A DNA stretch of 64,000 nt. It comes from Bacteroidia bacterium. GTDB lineage: Bacteria > Bacteroidota > Bacteroidia > NS11-12g > UBA9320. Shown piece by piece: positions 16,752 through 25,327 of this stretch. A model generated the notes under the pieces. It ran no database searches. It had not been told where the DNA came from and saw nothing but the letters and a program-made list of their open reading frames with translations. Made by a program: the position numbers and the translations under genes. The stretch is taken from NCBI GenBank assembly GCA_028339355.1, contig JAOLBX010000005.1, positions 35,249 to 99,248 of the forward strand. The letters run 5' to 3'. Within the stretch, counting starts at the first letter, position 1. Each line of letters starts with the position of its first letter.

Positions 16752-18095
16752 TTAAGTACCTTTCTCCAGTACTTGGAAGAATCCTATAATGTCTTCTTTT
16801 GTATTTGTAGCATTTATTGTGACGAGTCTTACAAATTCTTGTCCTTTGAATTGTCCGTACCCGACCATAAGATTCCCTTCTTCATAAAGTTTTGTGCATA
16901 GATCCTTTGGGTCTATGTCTTTATAATTGAAACACACAGATACAGAGTCTGGAAAGCTGTAAAGCGTGTAATCTTCATTCATCTCACAATATTCTCTTGC
17001 TACATCCGCTAGCTCAAACTGATGGTCTACTAGTTCTTCAAGACCATTACTACCTATAGATTTCCACAAAGTCCAAAACTTTAGTGCATCATTTCTGCGA
17101 CCACATTGTATGCTAGTTTTACCTAGATCGTAATCTTCAGCACCTGTTTGGTAGAGGTATTCAGCTTCGTTAGAGAAAGACTTTACGAGTTGTTCTTTGT
17201 GTTTTGTTACAAATATCGAACTGCTCAACGGTGTGCCTAACATTTTATGTGCATTGAAGCTAAAGCTATCGCTGCGTTCTGCTCCATTTACCAGATGTTT
17301 ATATTTCTCGCTGAATATTACAGCACCGCAATAGGCACCGTCTATATGCAGCCAAATCTTATGTTTTTCGCATATATCGGCTATCGGGTTGATGTCGTCA
17401 AATGCTCCAAGAACAGTTGATCCTGCAGTTGCATTTACATAAAAAGGCGTGTATCCTTTAGCCAAATCTTCCTCGATAGACTCGAGCAGATGACTTGGTT
17501 CCATCTTGCCAAATCTATCATTTCTAATATATCTAATATTGTCTCTACCTATTCCAGCAAAAGATGCATTTTTTGGAGTAGAGTAATGTGAAGTTTTTGA
17601 AGTATAAAGTATCATGGTTTTTGACACACCTTTTTGCCCTACTAAGGGGTCTTTTGCGTCCCTACCCATGATTAACCCCATGAAGTTACTCATGCTGCCT
17701 CCTGGAGGCATTGTGCCATCTCCATTTTTATAACCTATAAGCCTACAAGTTTCTTGTATAATGGCCTTTTCAATACCTGCCTGCGGTCCAGCTACCTTGT
17801 ATGTGTACATACTATTATTGAGCACTACAGCCAACAGATCTCCCAAAACAGCCTTGGGTTGACGGCCTCCAAATAACTGATTAAAAAACAACTTAGATGA
17901 GGTACGAGGAGTATTCAAAGCAACGTCTTCTACTAGCTTTTGCCAATCCCCATCAGATAAACCCTCAGCCTGAAAGCCAAGATTTAAATCAGAGTTCACA
18001 GTTGAAGTTGAAAAAGGTTTAACGACTGGCTCAGTTTTTTCAGCAGAGAGTAGTTTTTGGACTAGTTTTTCAAAGAATTGAAGTTCGGTGTGCAT
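16752..18095 (-). CDS. Group II PLP decarboxylase, probable cysteine sulfinate decarboxylase
   Basis: The 447-residue enzyme belongs to the glutamate/cysteine-sulfinate decarboxylase family. Visible: PPGGSMSN at 130-137 (phosphate and cofactor region), the ring-stacking His in SKTSHYS (H170), the PLP-nitrogen Asp in LHIDGAY (D252; DGA instead of the common DAA), the PLP lysine in FNAHKMLG (K284), and QCGRRNDALKFWTLWKSIG at 330-348, close to animal CSAD/GAD (QCGRRxDxLKLWxxWK). A divergent cysteine dioxygenase gene next door makes cysteine sulfinate, so decarboxylation to hypotaurine is the most economical role. Aspartate or glutamate decarboxylation cannot be excluded by eye. An SSS transporter follows by 22 bp. 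Confidence 0.8.
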   Translation of the reverse strand: MHTELQFFEKLVQKLLSAEKTEPVVKPFSTSTVNSDLNLGFQAEGLSDGDWQKLVEDVALNTPRTSSKLFFNQLFGGRQPKAVLGDLLAVVLNNSMYTYKVAGPQAGIEKAIIQETCRLIGYKNGDGTMPPGGSMSNFMGLIMGRDAKDPLVGQKGVSKTMILYTSKTSHYSTPKNASFAGIGRDNIRYIRNDRFGKMEPSHLLESIEEDLAKGYTPFYVNATAGSTVLGAFDDINPIADICEKHKIWLHIDGAYCGAVIFSEKYKHLVNGAERSDSFSFNAHKMLGTPLSSSIFVTKHKEQLVKSFSNEAEYLYQTGAEDYDLGKTSIQCGRRNDALKFWTLWKSIGSNGLEELVDHQFELADVAREYCEMNEDYTLYSFPDSVSVCFNYKDIDPKDLCTKLYEEGNLMVGYGQFKGQEFVRLVTINATNTKEDIIGFFQVLEKGT

Positions 18096-18206
18096 AAAGT
18101 ATGGTCAAACTTTGAGTTAAAAAATGGATTAAGCAAGATTCCGACTGTTTAAATCTAAAAATGGTCGATTTTGTGTGTTTTTGACATGTTTTGATAAAAA
18201 ATGTGG

Positions 18207-18214
18207 TAGATTTG
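18207..18214 (+). promoter_or_regulatory. -7 box TAGATTTG before cysteine dioxygenase
   Basis: Perfect TAnnTTTG 11 nt before ATG 18226. The best -33 (TTG 18181-18183) is 23 nt away, slightly long. Confidence 0.5.
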
Positions 18215-18225
18215 GCCAAATATTT

Positions 18226-18774
18226 ATGTTTTTTGAACAAAAAGCAGTAGAAAAGATAGAATCACTTAAAGATTTAACTGAAGCATTATTGGATGGAAGC
18301 TATGCAGATGTTTTAAAGCAGGCAGATGATATTAACATACCTCTGAGTGATTTTGACAAATATACTTTTTGGAACGAAAATCACTATACAAGAAACTGTA
18401 TTGCAAAAGATGATTTTTTTGAGTTGATTTTATTGTGCTGGGAGCTTGGACACAAAACAAAAATTCATTGCCATAATCAACAAGAGTGTTGGGTTAAGGT
18501 TATCGAGGGTGGATTTTCAGAATCGATATATGAACAAGCTGAAGAAAGTGATCAAATGCAATTTGTAAGTACAGACATTGTATCTCAAAATGAAGTGACC
18601 ACAGTTGAAAATCATGATGTGTTTCATAGCCTAGAAAATATCAATAGAGGCCGCTCAATGAGTCTACATCTCTATATGAAACCAATTACACACTGCATGT
18701 ACTTCGATGAAGAATCAAGAAATCTTAGGAAGGTAGAGTTGTCTTACTACTCATTTAGAGGTGAGAAAGTATAG
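18226..18774 (+). CDS. Cysteine dioxygenase
   Basis: Cysteine dioxygenase oxidises L-cysteine to cysteine sulfinate with O2 using a three-histidine Fe(II) site. From ATG 18226 (182 aa) all key residues of the mammalian enzyme are recognisable: R56 in YTRN (substrate carboxylate), H81 and H83 in IHCH, C88 in ECWVKV, H134 in FHSLEN (third iron ligand), Y150 in SLHLYM and C157. The Cys88-Tyr150 pair would allow the Cys-Tyr cofactor, which many bacterial homologues lack because the Cys is Gly. An in-frame GTG at 18175 lies upstream of the -7 box (18207-18214) and is rejected as start. Divergent from the sulfinate-decarboxylase-like gene. Confidence 0.92.
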   Translation: MFFEQKAVEKIESLKDLTEALLDGSYADVLKQADDINIPLSDFDKYTFWNENHYTRNCIAKDDFFELILLCWELGHKTKIHCHNQQECWVKVIEGGFSESIYEQAEESDQMQFVSTDIVSQNEVTTVENHDVFHSLENINRGRSMSLHLYMKPITHCMYFDEESRNLRKVELSYYSFRGEKV

Positions 18775-18780
18775 AAGAGC

Positions 18781-19051
18781 ACTGATTCGGTAGTAATCAA
18801 TTAATACTACTTCTTACTATCAACAGAATTAACCTTTTTGATGCGAATCCATTAATTATTTATTTTGATAATGTGGGTTAATTTGAGATTTATTTATCAA
18901 AAGAAGCGGACTTTGAAGGTTCAAAATATAGAAGATGATATAATAGCTTACTTTCTTGCTTGACTACCAAATCACGTGAATTATTCCAACATTGAAATAT
19001 CGCCGTTCATTGCCGTCTGTAAATTTCATCAGGACCATTACAAAGTTTGTT
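18781..19051. other. Intergenic region with very degenerate coding remnant
   Basis: No intact gene. Reading leftward past the stop of the adjacent pseudogene the same frame still gives NKLCNGPDEIYR and, after another stop, TAIFQCWNN, which looks like a worn PKD-type domain, so decay of the same gene probably extends to about 18960. Nothing else is recognised. Confidence 0.35.
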
Positions 19052-19378
19052 TTAGGACGAAGTGAAATCAGGCTCAGGAAGAGCATTTATGTGTACGATA
19101 CCGCTACTATCGTAAGAGCAGATAGTTCCCTCCATAAGTGTCGTTCTCAACAGAACGTTTAATAGGCCCGAATCAAGAGGACTGCCCTGATAGTTACTTG
19201 AGGCTGTGTCCCACGTCCCAGATATATTCCATTCAACTATACTACCTGCTGGGATATTGGCTGCACTAAGTTGAACAAATTCGGAAATACAATACTCTGA
19301 ATCAGAACTTGAAATAGAAACGCTGGGGCATTGAGCTTGAACAGCAAAAAATCCTATAAGTGATAGAATGTTAGTAAT
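19052..19378 (-). pseudogene. Remnant of a secreted PKD-type (type IX cargo-like) protein gene
   Basis: The minus strand reads an open stretch of 108 codons without a start codon: a signal-peptide end (ITNILSLIGFFAVQAQ), then CPSVSISSSDSEYCISEFVQLSAAN..., then EWNISGTWDTASSN..., and PEPDFTSS before TAA (19054-19052). This matches the opening of large Bacteroidota secreted proteins with Ig/PKD-like units ('C-x-G-x-x-V-x-L ... W ...'). A TAG sits directly before the first codon (19381-19379) and further stops follow downstream, so both ends are lost. It lies just upstream of nothing but a 33-bp palindrome and the LamG gene end. Confidence 0.6.
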
Positions 19379-19416
19379 CTAATATCTCAAAGTCTCTTAT
19401 GGAAATGACGTTAAAG

Positions 19417-19449
19417 ATACTTGTTAAATATTAAATATTTAACAAGTAT
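19417..19449. repeat. 33-bp perfect AT-rich palindrome
   Basis: ATACTTGTTAAATATT (19417-19432), a single central A, then its exact reverse complement (19434-19449). It lies between the stop of the LamG gene (19481) and the 5' end of the decayed gene. There is no GC clamp or T tail, so it is not a typical terminator. Confidence 0.85.
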
Positions 19450-19480
19450 TCATAGAGAATGTGACTAGATATTTCAAATT

Positions 19481-21613
19481 TTACCTGCTTAGGATAAAAG
19501 GATGCGTTGATGACTTTTTATCTTTGATAATCCTTACAAAATAACTGCCTTCCGGGAGCTCCGATATATCTATACTTTTATTGTCAGACCCATACCCAAT
19601 CATTATTTGTTGACCCATTTTATTTAATATTTCATAATCAAATTCAAGAAAATTGGAGTTAATTTTTATGAAGTTATTGGCTGGGTTAGGTAGTACTTTG
19701 AAATCTTTTTTGTGTATTTCAAACACAGCTGCAGTTCGAGTAAATGTATAACAATCAGATGTGTCTTTACAGTCATTTTCAGTTACTACTACTACAGCAT
19801 ACACTCCTGATATCGTGGGTTTCCATTTATACGAGTTTTGGCTGTTAATAGCATTGTAATTAGCGTCGCAGTCTAACCAAGAGTAAGAGTTGTAGTTCTG
19901 CTCAGTAGCAAGAGTGTCATTTCCAATGTTAGATACCGTCGGGTCATTATCGATAATTGAGACATCGAGTGTCAAAATACTATCGCACCCGAAACTATTA
20001 TTAATGACACCTGTGTAAATGCCTGTCGATGAAATTTTTTCGTTCCAAGGAGCTGTGTAATTGTGACAAGCAGAAATGTTATCTGAGCCCAAAGACGCAA
20101 ATTGAATGCTTAAACTGTAATTGATGATACTATCACAATCTGCAGCGTTCTTTGTTTTATCAAAGTAGTTGCCACTTGTATACCAAGTATTGTTTCCATT
20201 TTCAGATTCAAAACTATCACAAGCGGTGACAGCTATAAGAGTATCACTAGTGTTCAGAATAGTCAGATTAATAGTAATTATACTGTCGCAATTGGCTTGG
20301 TTAGAGATGGTGTCTATGTATATGCCAGATTCAGTATATAATTTGTTAGAAGGGCTCAAGTATTGATTGCAGCCAGATACTACTATTGAAGCACTTGTAC
20401 TTTCTAAAATATCTAAAACTGTATAAATAATACTATCGCAAGAATGACTCGTGAGAAGAGTATCGTAATAATTTCCGTCTACTGTCCATATATGTTTATC
20501 ACTTGGAGATATGTAGCTTCCACACGCGGATACATTTTGAGTATCTAATTTGGAGTGATTTATGGTTAATAATGTTTGCACATTGCTGTCGCACTCGTGG
20601 ATGTTTGTGAATGTTTCCCAATATATTTCAGACTGTGTTTTTAACAAGCCCAAAGCAGTTCTAAAGCTATCACAACGAGTTTCGGTAATGTATTCGTTGG
20701 CAGATTGTTTTATGCTGATATTTATAGTAATAACGGAATCACACCCAACGGCGTTAGGTATTGTTTCGGTGATTGTTTGACTTGAGAATATATTTTGACC
20801 GCCAGGGGTAACATAGAATCCGCATTGTTCTATGCTGAAGGTAGTATCGGTATTTGGAGCTGAAGTAATGTTTGCACCATTGGTCCAATTAGAAGAGCTA
20901 CCACTAAGACCAAAATTATTAAGTGTCCCCGTATAGGTGCTTGAAGAGTTGTCAGTTAGTGTATTAATAGTACTATTGGATCCATTTGCGGTTCCTTGAT
21001 TTGATCGATAGTATGCAATCAGTCCAGTCTGACTGGAACAAATTTCTTTGTTGTATAAACTCAATATTTGAGATGTAGATCTTGCATGATTCCAAATCCT
21101 AATTTCATCAATGTTTCCAATGAAATAATTTGTGTTGTCGTTTCGTCTACCTATCGTCAAATTATTGACCGAGCTACTATTTATAGTTGTACTTAGATTT
21201 GCAGAAGTGTCAAAGGCACCGTCAATGTATAGTATAAACTTTTTAGTTGCAGTTGGGTTGTAAACAGCGGCTATGTGGTGCCAGTTTCCATCGTTAACTG
21301 CAGTTGTGCTGCTTAAACCAGAACCACCTATCTCTATCCGAGGAGCGTTCGAGGTTAGAAGGTTTAGTGTGAAACGAGTTCCTACAGTCATGCTTCCGTA
21401 GTCTAATATCACTTTTTGACCACCAGATCCAGTGCTCGAAGCTGTGGTTTTTATCCATGCCTCCAATGTTCGTGCCCCACTTCCAGATATTCCCGGACAT
21501 GTGGTTTGGACATAGTCATTGGATCCATCAAAGTGAAGTGAGTTTTGATAAACTTGACAAAAAGAGAAGTATGAACCAAAGATGAATAGTGTAATTGGTA
21601 ATATTCTTTTCAT
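19481..21613 (-). CDS. Secreted LamG-domain protein with type IX sorting signal
   Basis: The 710-residue protein has a signal peptide (ending FSFCQ), a LamG/concanavalin-like domain (about 22-215: LHFDGSNDYV..., TLEAWIK, GNWHHIAAVY, LYIDG, IGNIDEIRIWNHARS), then about six Cys-containing repeats of roughly 45 residues (about 255-560) of the form C-x-x-Y-x-x-P...G-x-Y-x-D-T...CDSI-I-x-x-L-x-I, and a C-terminal sorting domain (about 630-710: VLPNPANNFIKI...LPEGSYFVRI). Such cargo is exported by the type IX system to the cell surface or medium, often with adhesion roles. A perfect -7 box (TATTTTTG, minus 21625-21618) ends 4 nt before the ATG. Confidence 0.85.
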   Translation of the reverse strand: MKRILPITLFIFGSYFSFCQVYQNSLHFDGSNDYVQTTCPGISGSGARTLEAWIKTTASSTGSGGQKVILDYGSMTVGTRFTLNLLTSNAPRIEIGGSGLSSTTAVNDGNWHHIAAVYNPTATKKFILYIDGAFDTSANLSTTINSSSVNNLTIGRRNDNTNYFIGNIDEIRIWNHARSTSQILSLYNKEICSSQTGLIAYYRSNQGTANGSNSTINTLTDNSSSTYTGTLNNFGLSGSSSNWTNGANITSAPNTDTTFSIEQCGFYVTPGGQNIFSSQTITETIPNAVGCDSVITINISIKQSANEYITETRCDSFRTALGLLKTQSEIYWETFTNIHECDSNVQTLLTINHSKLDTQNVSACGSYISPSDKHIWTVDGNYYDTLLTSHSCDSIIYTVLDILESTSASIVVSGCNQYLSPSNKLYTESGIYIDTISNQANCDSIITINLTILNTSDTLIAVTACDSFESENGNNTWYTSGNYFDKTKNAADCDSIINYSLSIQFASLGSDNISACHNYTAPWNEKISSTGIYTGVINNSFGCDSILTLDVSIIDNDPTVSNIGNDTLATEQNYNSYSWLDCDANYNAINSQNSYKWKPTISGVYAVVVVTENDCKDTSDCYTFTRTAAVFEIHKKDFKVLPNPANNFIKINSNFLEFDYEILNKMGQQIMIGYGSDNKSIDISELPEGSYFVRIIKDKKSSTHPFILSR

Positions 21614-21617
21614 TTAT

Positions 21618-21625
21618 CAAAAATA
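21618..21625 (-). promoter_or_regulatory. -7 box TATTTTTG before LamG gene
   Basis: Perfect -7 consensus 4 nt before the ATG at 21613; no good -33 at the expected distance. Confidence 0.4.
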
Positions 21626-21698
21626 GCAACCTTTTTGTTTTTAAAGAATTAATAAAAGTTGTGCTATCTCTTTGCGTTTTTTGAAATCAAAATAGACT

Positions 21699-21706
21699 TA
21701 ATTTTG
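21699..21706 (+). promoter_or_regulatory. -7 box TAATTTTG before outer-membrane receptor gene
   Basis: Perfect -7 consensus 14 nt before ATG 21721. TTTG at 21671-21674 is 24 nt away and TTTG at 21680-21683 is 15 nt away, so the -33 is uncertain. Confidence 0.5.
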
Positions 21707-21720
21707 TCCTACTAATATAC

Positions 21721-24534
21721 ATGAAATATTTTTACTCTCTTCTTTTGGTTTTTATAGGTCTTGGAGTCTTAGCACAAACAACGTATCCCATAGGAGGAAA
21801 ACTAAAAAATGGAGACACAAACGAGCCGATAGTTGGAGCTACTGTCTTTGCCATACGTTCTGATAGTACGGTTGCAGGAGGTGCTATCTCAGATGATAAA
21901 GGAAGGTTTAATCTTGAACTGCCACGTGGAGAGTATGTCATTAAGATTAATTATTTGGGTCTAGCTCCTTATAATGAGTCTCTTCGAGTACGAAGAGATG
22001 ACTATCTCGGGACCGTCATAATGAGTGCAAATACCGAAAAGTTAGAAGTGGTAGAAGTAAAAAGGAAAGCTGTACAAGCTACAGTACAAGGAGATACTAC
22101 TTCTTTTAATGCCAAGGCATATAAGACAAATCAAAATGCAAGTGCCAAAGATTTGTTAGAAAAAATGCCTGGTGTACAAGATGATAACGGAGATATAAAA
22201 GCACAAGGTGAAAAGGTTCAACAGGTATTGGTGGATGGTAAACAGTTTTTTGGGCAAGACCCTAAAACAGCATTAGCCACTTTGCCAGCAGAAGTGGTTG
22301 ACAAAATACAGGTGTTTGATGACAAAAGTGAGCAATCCAAAGCTAGTGGAATTGACGATGGGACTCGCATTAAAACAATAAACATTGTTACAAAAATTAA
22401 TATGCGAAATGGTGAGTTTGGAAGGATGTATGGAGGTGTAGGTACGGATGATAGGTATAGCTCAGGAGCGAGTATCAATATGTTTAGAGGAGAAAGAAGA
22501 CTCTCCTTACTTGGTCAAATTAACAATATTAATCAACAAAATTTTAGTACAGAAGACTTACTTGGTGTAGTAGGAGACAATAGTGGGGGTGGTAGAGGTA
22601 AGCGTAGAGGTGGACGTGGACCAGGTGGAGGAAGGCCTTCATTCTTGAATGGGTTTTCTGCAGGAGGAAGTGCCAGAGATTTTTCTGTGAGCTCTGTAGG
22701 TGGAATCACCAAAACCATTGCAGGTGGAGCAAATTATCAAGATAAATGGGGAAAGAAGGTGGATGTAAGTGGTAGCTATTTTATAAACCAAGGTGAAAAT
22801 AAGGCAATTAATAATACCTACCAATTGTATTATTTAGGTCGAACAGATGGTCAAGAATATGACGAAGTAGATTCCAGTAATAGTACAAACCTAAATCATA
22901 AATTTAATGCGAAACTGGTCTATAAAGTGAATCAAAAAATGTCATTTTACTATGTGCCTTCGTTGACAATACAGCAAAACGAGGGAAGCACATTGTTAAA
23001 TGGAAGTACAATACAAGAGAGCTCCGCACTCAATGCCTTGAACCAGACATTCTCAAGCGATTTGTCAGCATTCAAAATGAGCAACAATTTAATGTTTAGG
23101 TTGAATGGCGAGAAAAGAGGAAGAAGTTTATTCGTTCAGTTAAAGAATGATGTGGACCGCACTGATGGCGACAATCAACTAAATGCCACTAATAGTAATA
23201 TAAATAATGTTATTTATAATGTAGATCAAATAGGAGATCTAGATGAGGATATCGATGGTTGGAAAACGAGTGTGATGTATAGTGAGCCATGGGGAAATTC
23301 AGGTTTAGGAGCATTTATTAGCTATGATTTTGATAACAGTAGAGCCGCACTCAATCAACAAACAATAAGTGGAGTGATTGCACCAAATGTGGGCACCTAT
23401 GATTCATCATTATCCTCTCTGTACAATAATGATTGGAATACACATTCTGCAGGATTAGGAATTAGGAAATTTGGAAGAAAAGGAGGGTTTGTGGTTCGAG
23501 CGAAATTTGAAAAAGCAATATTGAATAATGATCAAAGCGTCCCTATGGAAGAGTCTGTGGAGCGTACATTTAATAACTTTACACCGTTCGCACTTTATCG
23601 AGCACGATTAAAGAACAAAGCTTCTTGGTTTACGATGTATAGAACATATACTTCTAAGCCAGCAGCAAGCCAGCTTTCTGAAACAGTCGATAACAGTAAT
23701 ACACTTCAACTAAGTACTGGAAATAGTAATTTAACTCAGCAGTATGGTCACTGGTTTATGAGTAAGTACAATAGTGCTAATGTCGAAAAAAGCACCATAT
23801 TCTATGCCATGGTAAATGGAGGACTGAGCAAGAATTACATTGGGCAAAACACATTCACAGCATCTAGAGATACTATATACAATGGTATAACTCTTTACCG
23901 TGGTAGCCAGTTAGTTAATCCGATAAATATAGACGGTCAGTATACCGCAAATGCATTTGTTACGTATGGTTTTCCTGTTAGTAAGATAAAAAGTAATCTG
24001 AACTTGAACTTGTCTACAGGAATAGCTAATATTCCATCTATTATCAATGATGTCAAAGCAAATACCTTCAACCAGAATTATGGATTAGGACTTGTGATAA
24101 GTTCCAATATTAGTGAGAAAATAGATTTTACGATATCTACAGAGTCTAATTTTGTCGTATCTAGTAATTCGCTAAATTCCAGTTTGAATAACGAGTACCT
24201 TGTGCAAACGAGTAAGATTAAATATGATTGGATTATGCCACTAGGCCTTACTTTTAGAACTCAACTGCAGCATCAAGAATATTTTGGTCTAAACGATTTA
24301 CTAAATAATAGGGTTTTATTATGGACTGCCGGTATTGGAAAGCAGCTCTTTAAAAACAAGAGAGGCGAGGTACAACTCAGTATGTACGATATGCTTGGGC
24401 AGAATAATAATGTAGCTCAAAATTTTTATGATAGCTACTACGAAGAGACGAATAGCAATGTGCTCACACGCTATGTTATGCTCTCATTCTCTTATAATTT
24501 GAGAAAATTCAGAGAAAGTAAGGTAGAAGAGTAG
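21721..24534 (+). CDS. Outer-membrane beta-barrel receptor (TonB-type, carboxypeptidase-like N-terminus)
   Basis: The 937-residue protein has a signal peptide (to LGVLAQ), a carboxypeptidase-regulatory-like beta-sandwich (about 20-105: GGKLKNGDTNEPIVGATVFA...DDKGRFNLELPRGEYVIKINYLG), a plug-like region (about 125-225, ...KDLLEKMPGVQDDNGDIKAQGEKVQQVLVDGKQFFG) and a long barrel of the outer-membrane beta-barrel family 3 type. An unusual Gly/Arg-rich loop (GGGRGKRRGGRGPGGG) sits near residues 290-305. Substrate unknown. A TlpA-type thioredoxin gene follows by 54 bp on the same strand. Confidence 0.85.
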   Translation: MKYFYSLLLVFIGLGVLAQTTYPIGGKLKNGDTNEPIVGATVFAIRSDSTVAGGAISDDKGRFNLELPRGEYVIKINYLGLAPYNESLRVRRDDYLGTVIMSANTEKLEVVEVKRKAVQATVQGDTTSFNAKAYKTNQNASAKDLLEKMPGVQDDNGDIKAQGEKVQQVLVDGKQFFGQDPKTALATLPAEVVDKIQVFDDKSEQSKASGIDDGTRIKTINIVTKINMRNGEFGRMYGGVGTDDRYSSGASINMFRGERRLSLLGQINNINQQNFSTEDLLGVVGDNSGGGRGKRRGGRGPGGGRPSFLNGFSAGGSARDFSVSSVGGITKTIAGGANYQDKWGKKVDVSGSYFINQGENKAINNTYQLYYLGRTDGQEYDEVDSSNSTNLNHKFNAKLVYKVNQKMSFYYVPSLTIQQNEGSTLLNGSTIQESSALNALNQTFSSDLSAFKMSNNLMFRLNGEKRGRSLFVQLKNDVDRTDGDNQLNATNSNINNVIYNVDQIGDLDEDIDGWKTSVMYSEPWGNSGLGAFISYDFDNSRAALNQQTISGVIAPNVGTYDSSLSSLYNNDWNTHSAGLGIRKFGRKGGFVVRAKFEKAILNNDQSVPMEESVERTFNNFTPFALYRARLKNKASWFTMYRTYTSKPAASQLSETVDNSNTLQLSTGNSNLTQQYGHWFMSKYNSANVEKSTIFYAMVNGGLSKNYIGQNTFTASRDTIYNGITLYRGSQLVNPINIDGQYTANAFVTYGFPVSKIKSNLNLNLSTGIANIPSIINDVKANTFNQNYGLGLVISSNISEKIDFTISTESNFVVSSNSLNSSLNNEYLVQTSKIKYDWIMPLGLTFRTQLQHQEYFGLNDLLNNRVLLWTAGIGKQLFKNKRGEVQLSMYDMLGQNNNVAQNFYDSYYEETNSNVLTRYVMLSFSYNLRKFRESKVEE

Positions 24535-24575
24535 GGTAATGAAACTAAAGTTACGTTCTAGTTTATTTTTATACT

Positions 24576-24583
24576 CACTTTTG
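24576..24583 (+). promoter_or_regulatory. -7-like box CACTTTTG before tlpA-like gene
   Basis: Seven of eight positions match TAnnTTTG (C for the first T); it ends 5 nt before the GTG start. Confidence 0.35.
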
Positions 24584-24588
24584 TAGAA

Positions 24589-25134
24589 GTGAATTGGGTA
24601 AAAAAGAACTGGAGTAATGTTTTGTTTGTAGTGGTCATAGTGCTACTAGTCTTGCCACAAACGAGTCTTCCTATCAAGACGTTTGTCAGTCGAATTACTG
24701 CTACTAGCCCCAACACAGAAAGTGAAATAGAGAGGGAGGTACTAACAGATTATCAATGGAATCTCAAAGACTTAAATTGTGGTGAAGCTGATTTTTCGAA
24801 GTTTAAGGGTAAAAAAATATTGATAAACTTTTGGGCTACATGGTGCCCTCCTTGTGTTGCTGATATGCCTAGTATGCAAGAATTATATAATGATTATAAA
24901 GATAACGTGGTGTTTGTTTTTGTCACTAATGAAAAGGAGCCTGCTGTTAATAAATTCATAACAAAATATGGATACACATTTCCTATATATAAAGCAATTA
25001 GTCCAACTCCGGAATTGCTGCGTACTAATAATCTGCCTACTACGTACCTGTTAAATGAAGCGGGTGAAATACTTATAAATAAAACAGGAGCTGCGGACTG
25101 GAACAGTGATAATGTGAGAGCTTTGATGGAGTAG
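24589..25134 (+). CDS. TlpA-family membrane-anchored thioredoxin
   Basis: The 181-residue protein has an N-terminal membrane anchor (about 8-24) and a periplasmic thioredoxin fold with the redox motif FWATWCPPC (C86, C89) and the cis-Pro region LPTTYLL near 145. TlpA/ResA-type proteins reduce or exchange disulfides in exported proteins, for example in cytochrome c assembly. The start is GTG at 24589, giving the shortest frame that keeps the anchor. It lies 54 bp after the outer-membrane receptor gene; the specific partner is unknown. Confidence 0.88.
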   Translation: MNWVKKNWSNVLFVVVIVLLVLPQTSLPIKTFVSRITATSPNTESEIEREVLTDYQWNLKDLNCGEADFSKFKGKKILINFWATWCPPCVADMPSMQELYNDYKDNVVFVFVTNEKEPAVNKFITKYGYTFPIYKAISPTPELLRTNNLPTTYLLNEAGEILINKTGAADWNSDNVRALME

Positions 25135-25327
25135 TCTTTAGGAGTTGTTCTATGGAAGCAAATTTTATAGTTTCAGCTTGAGTTACTTCCTCTTTATGAA
25201 ATTGAAGAAGAGCTGTAAGCTCATCGTAATCTTAGCAATTGTATTTTGTAGCTTAAGCCTAGTCTACTAACTAAATAGTAACTTGCTTTGAGTATTCCCA
25301 AAATTGTTAAAGTTATGCAAATAGAAC

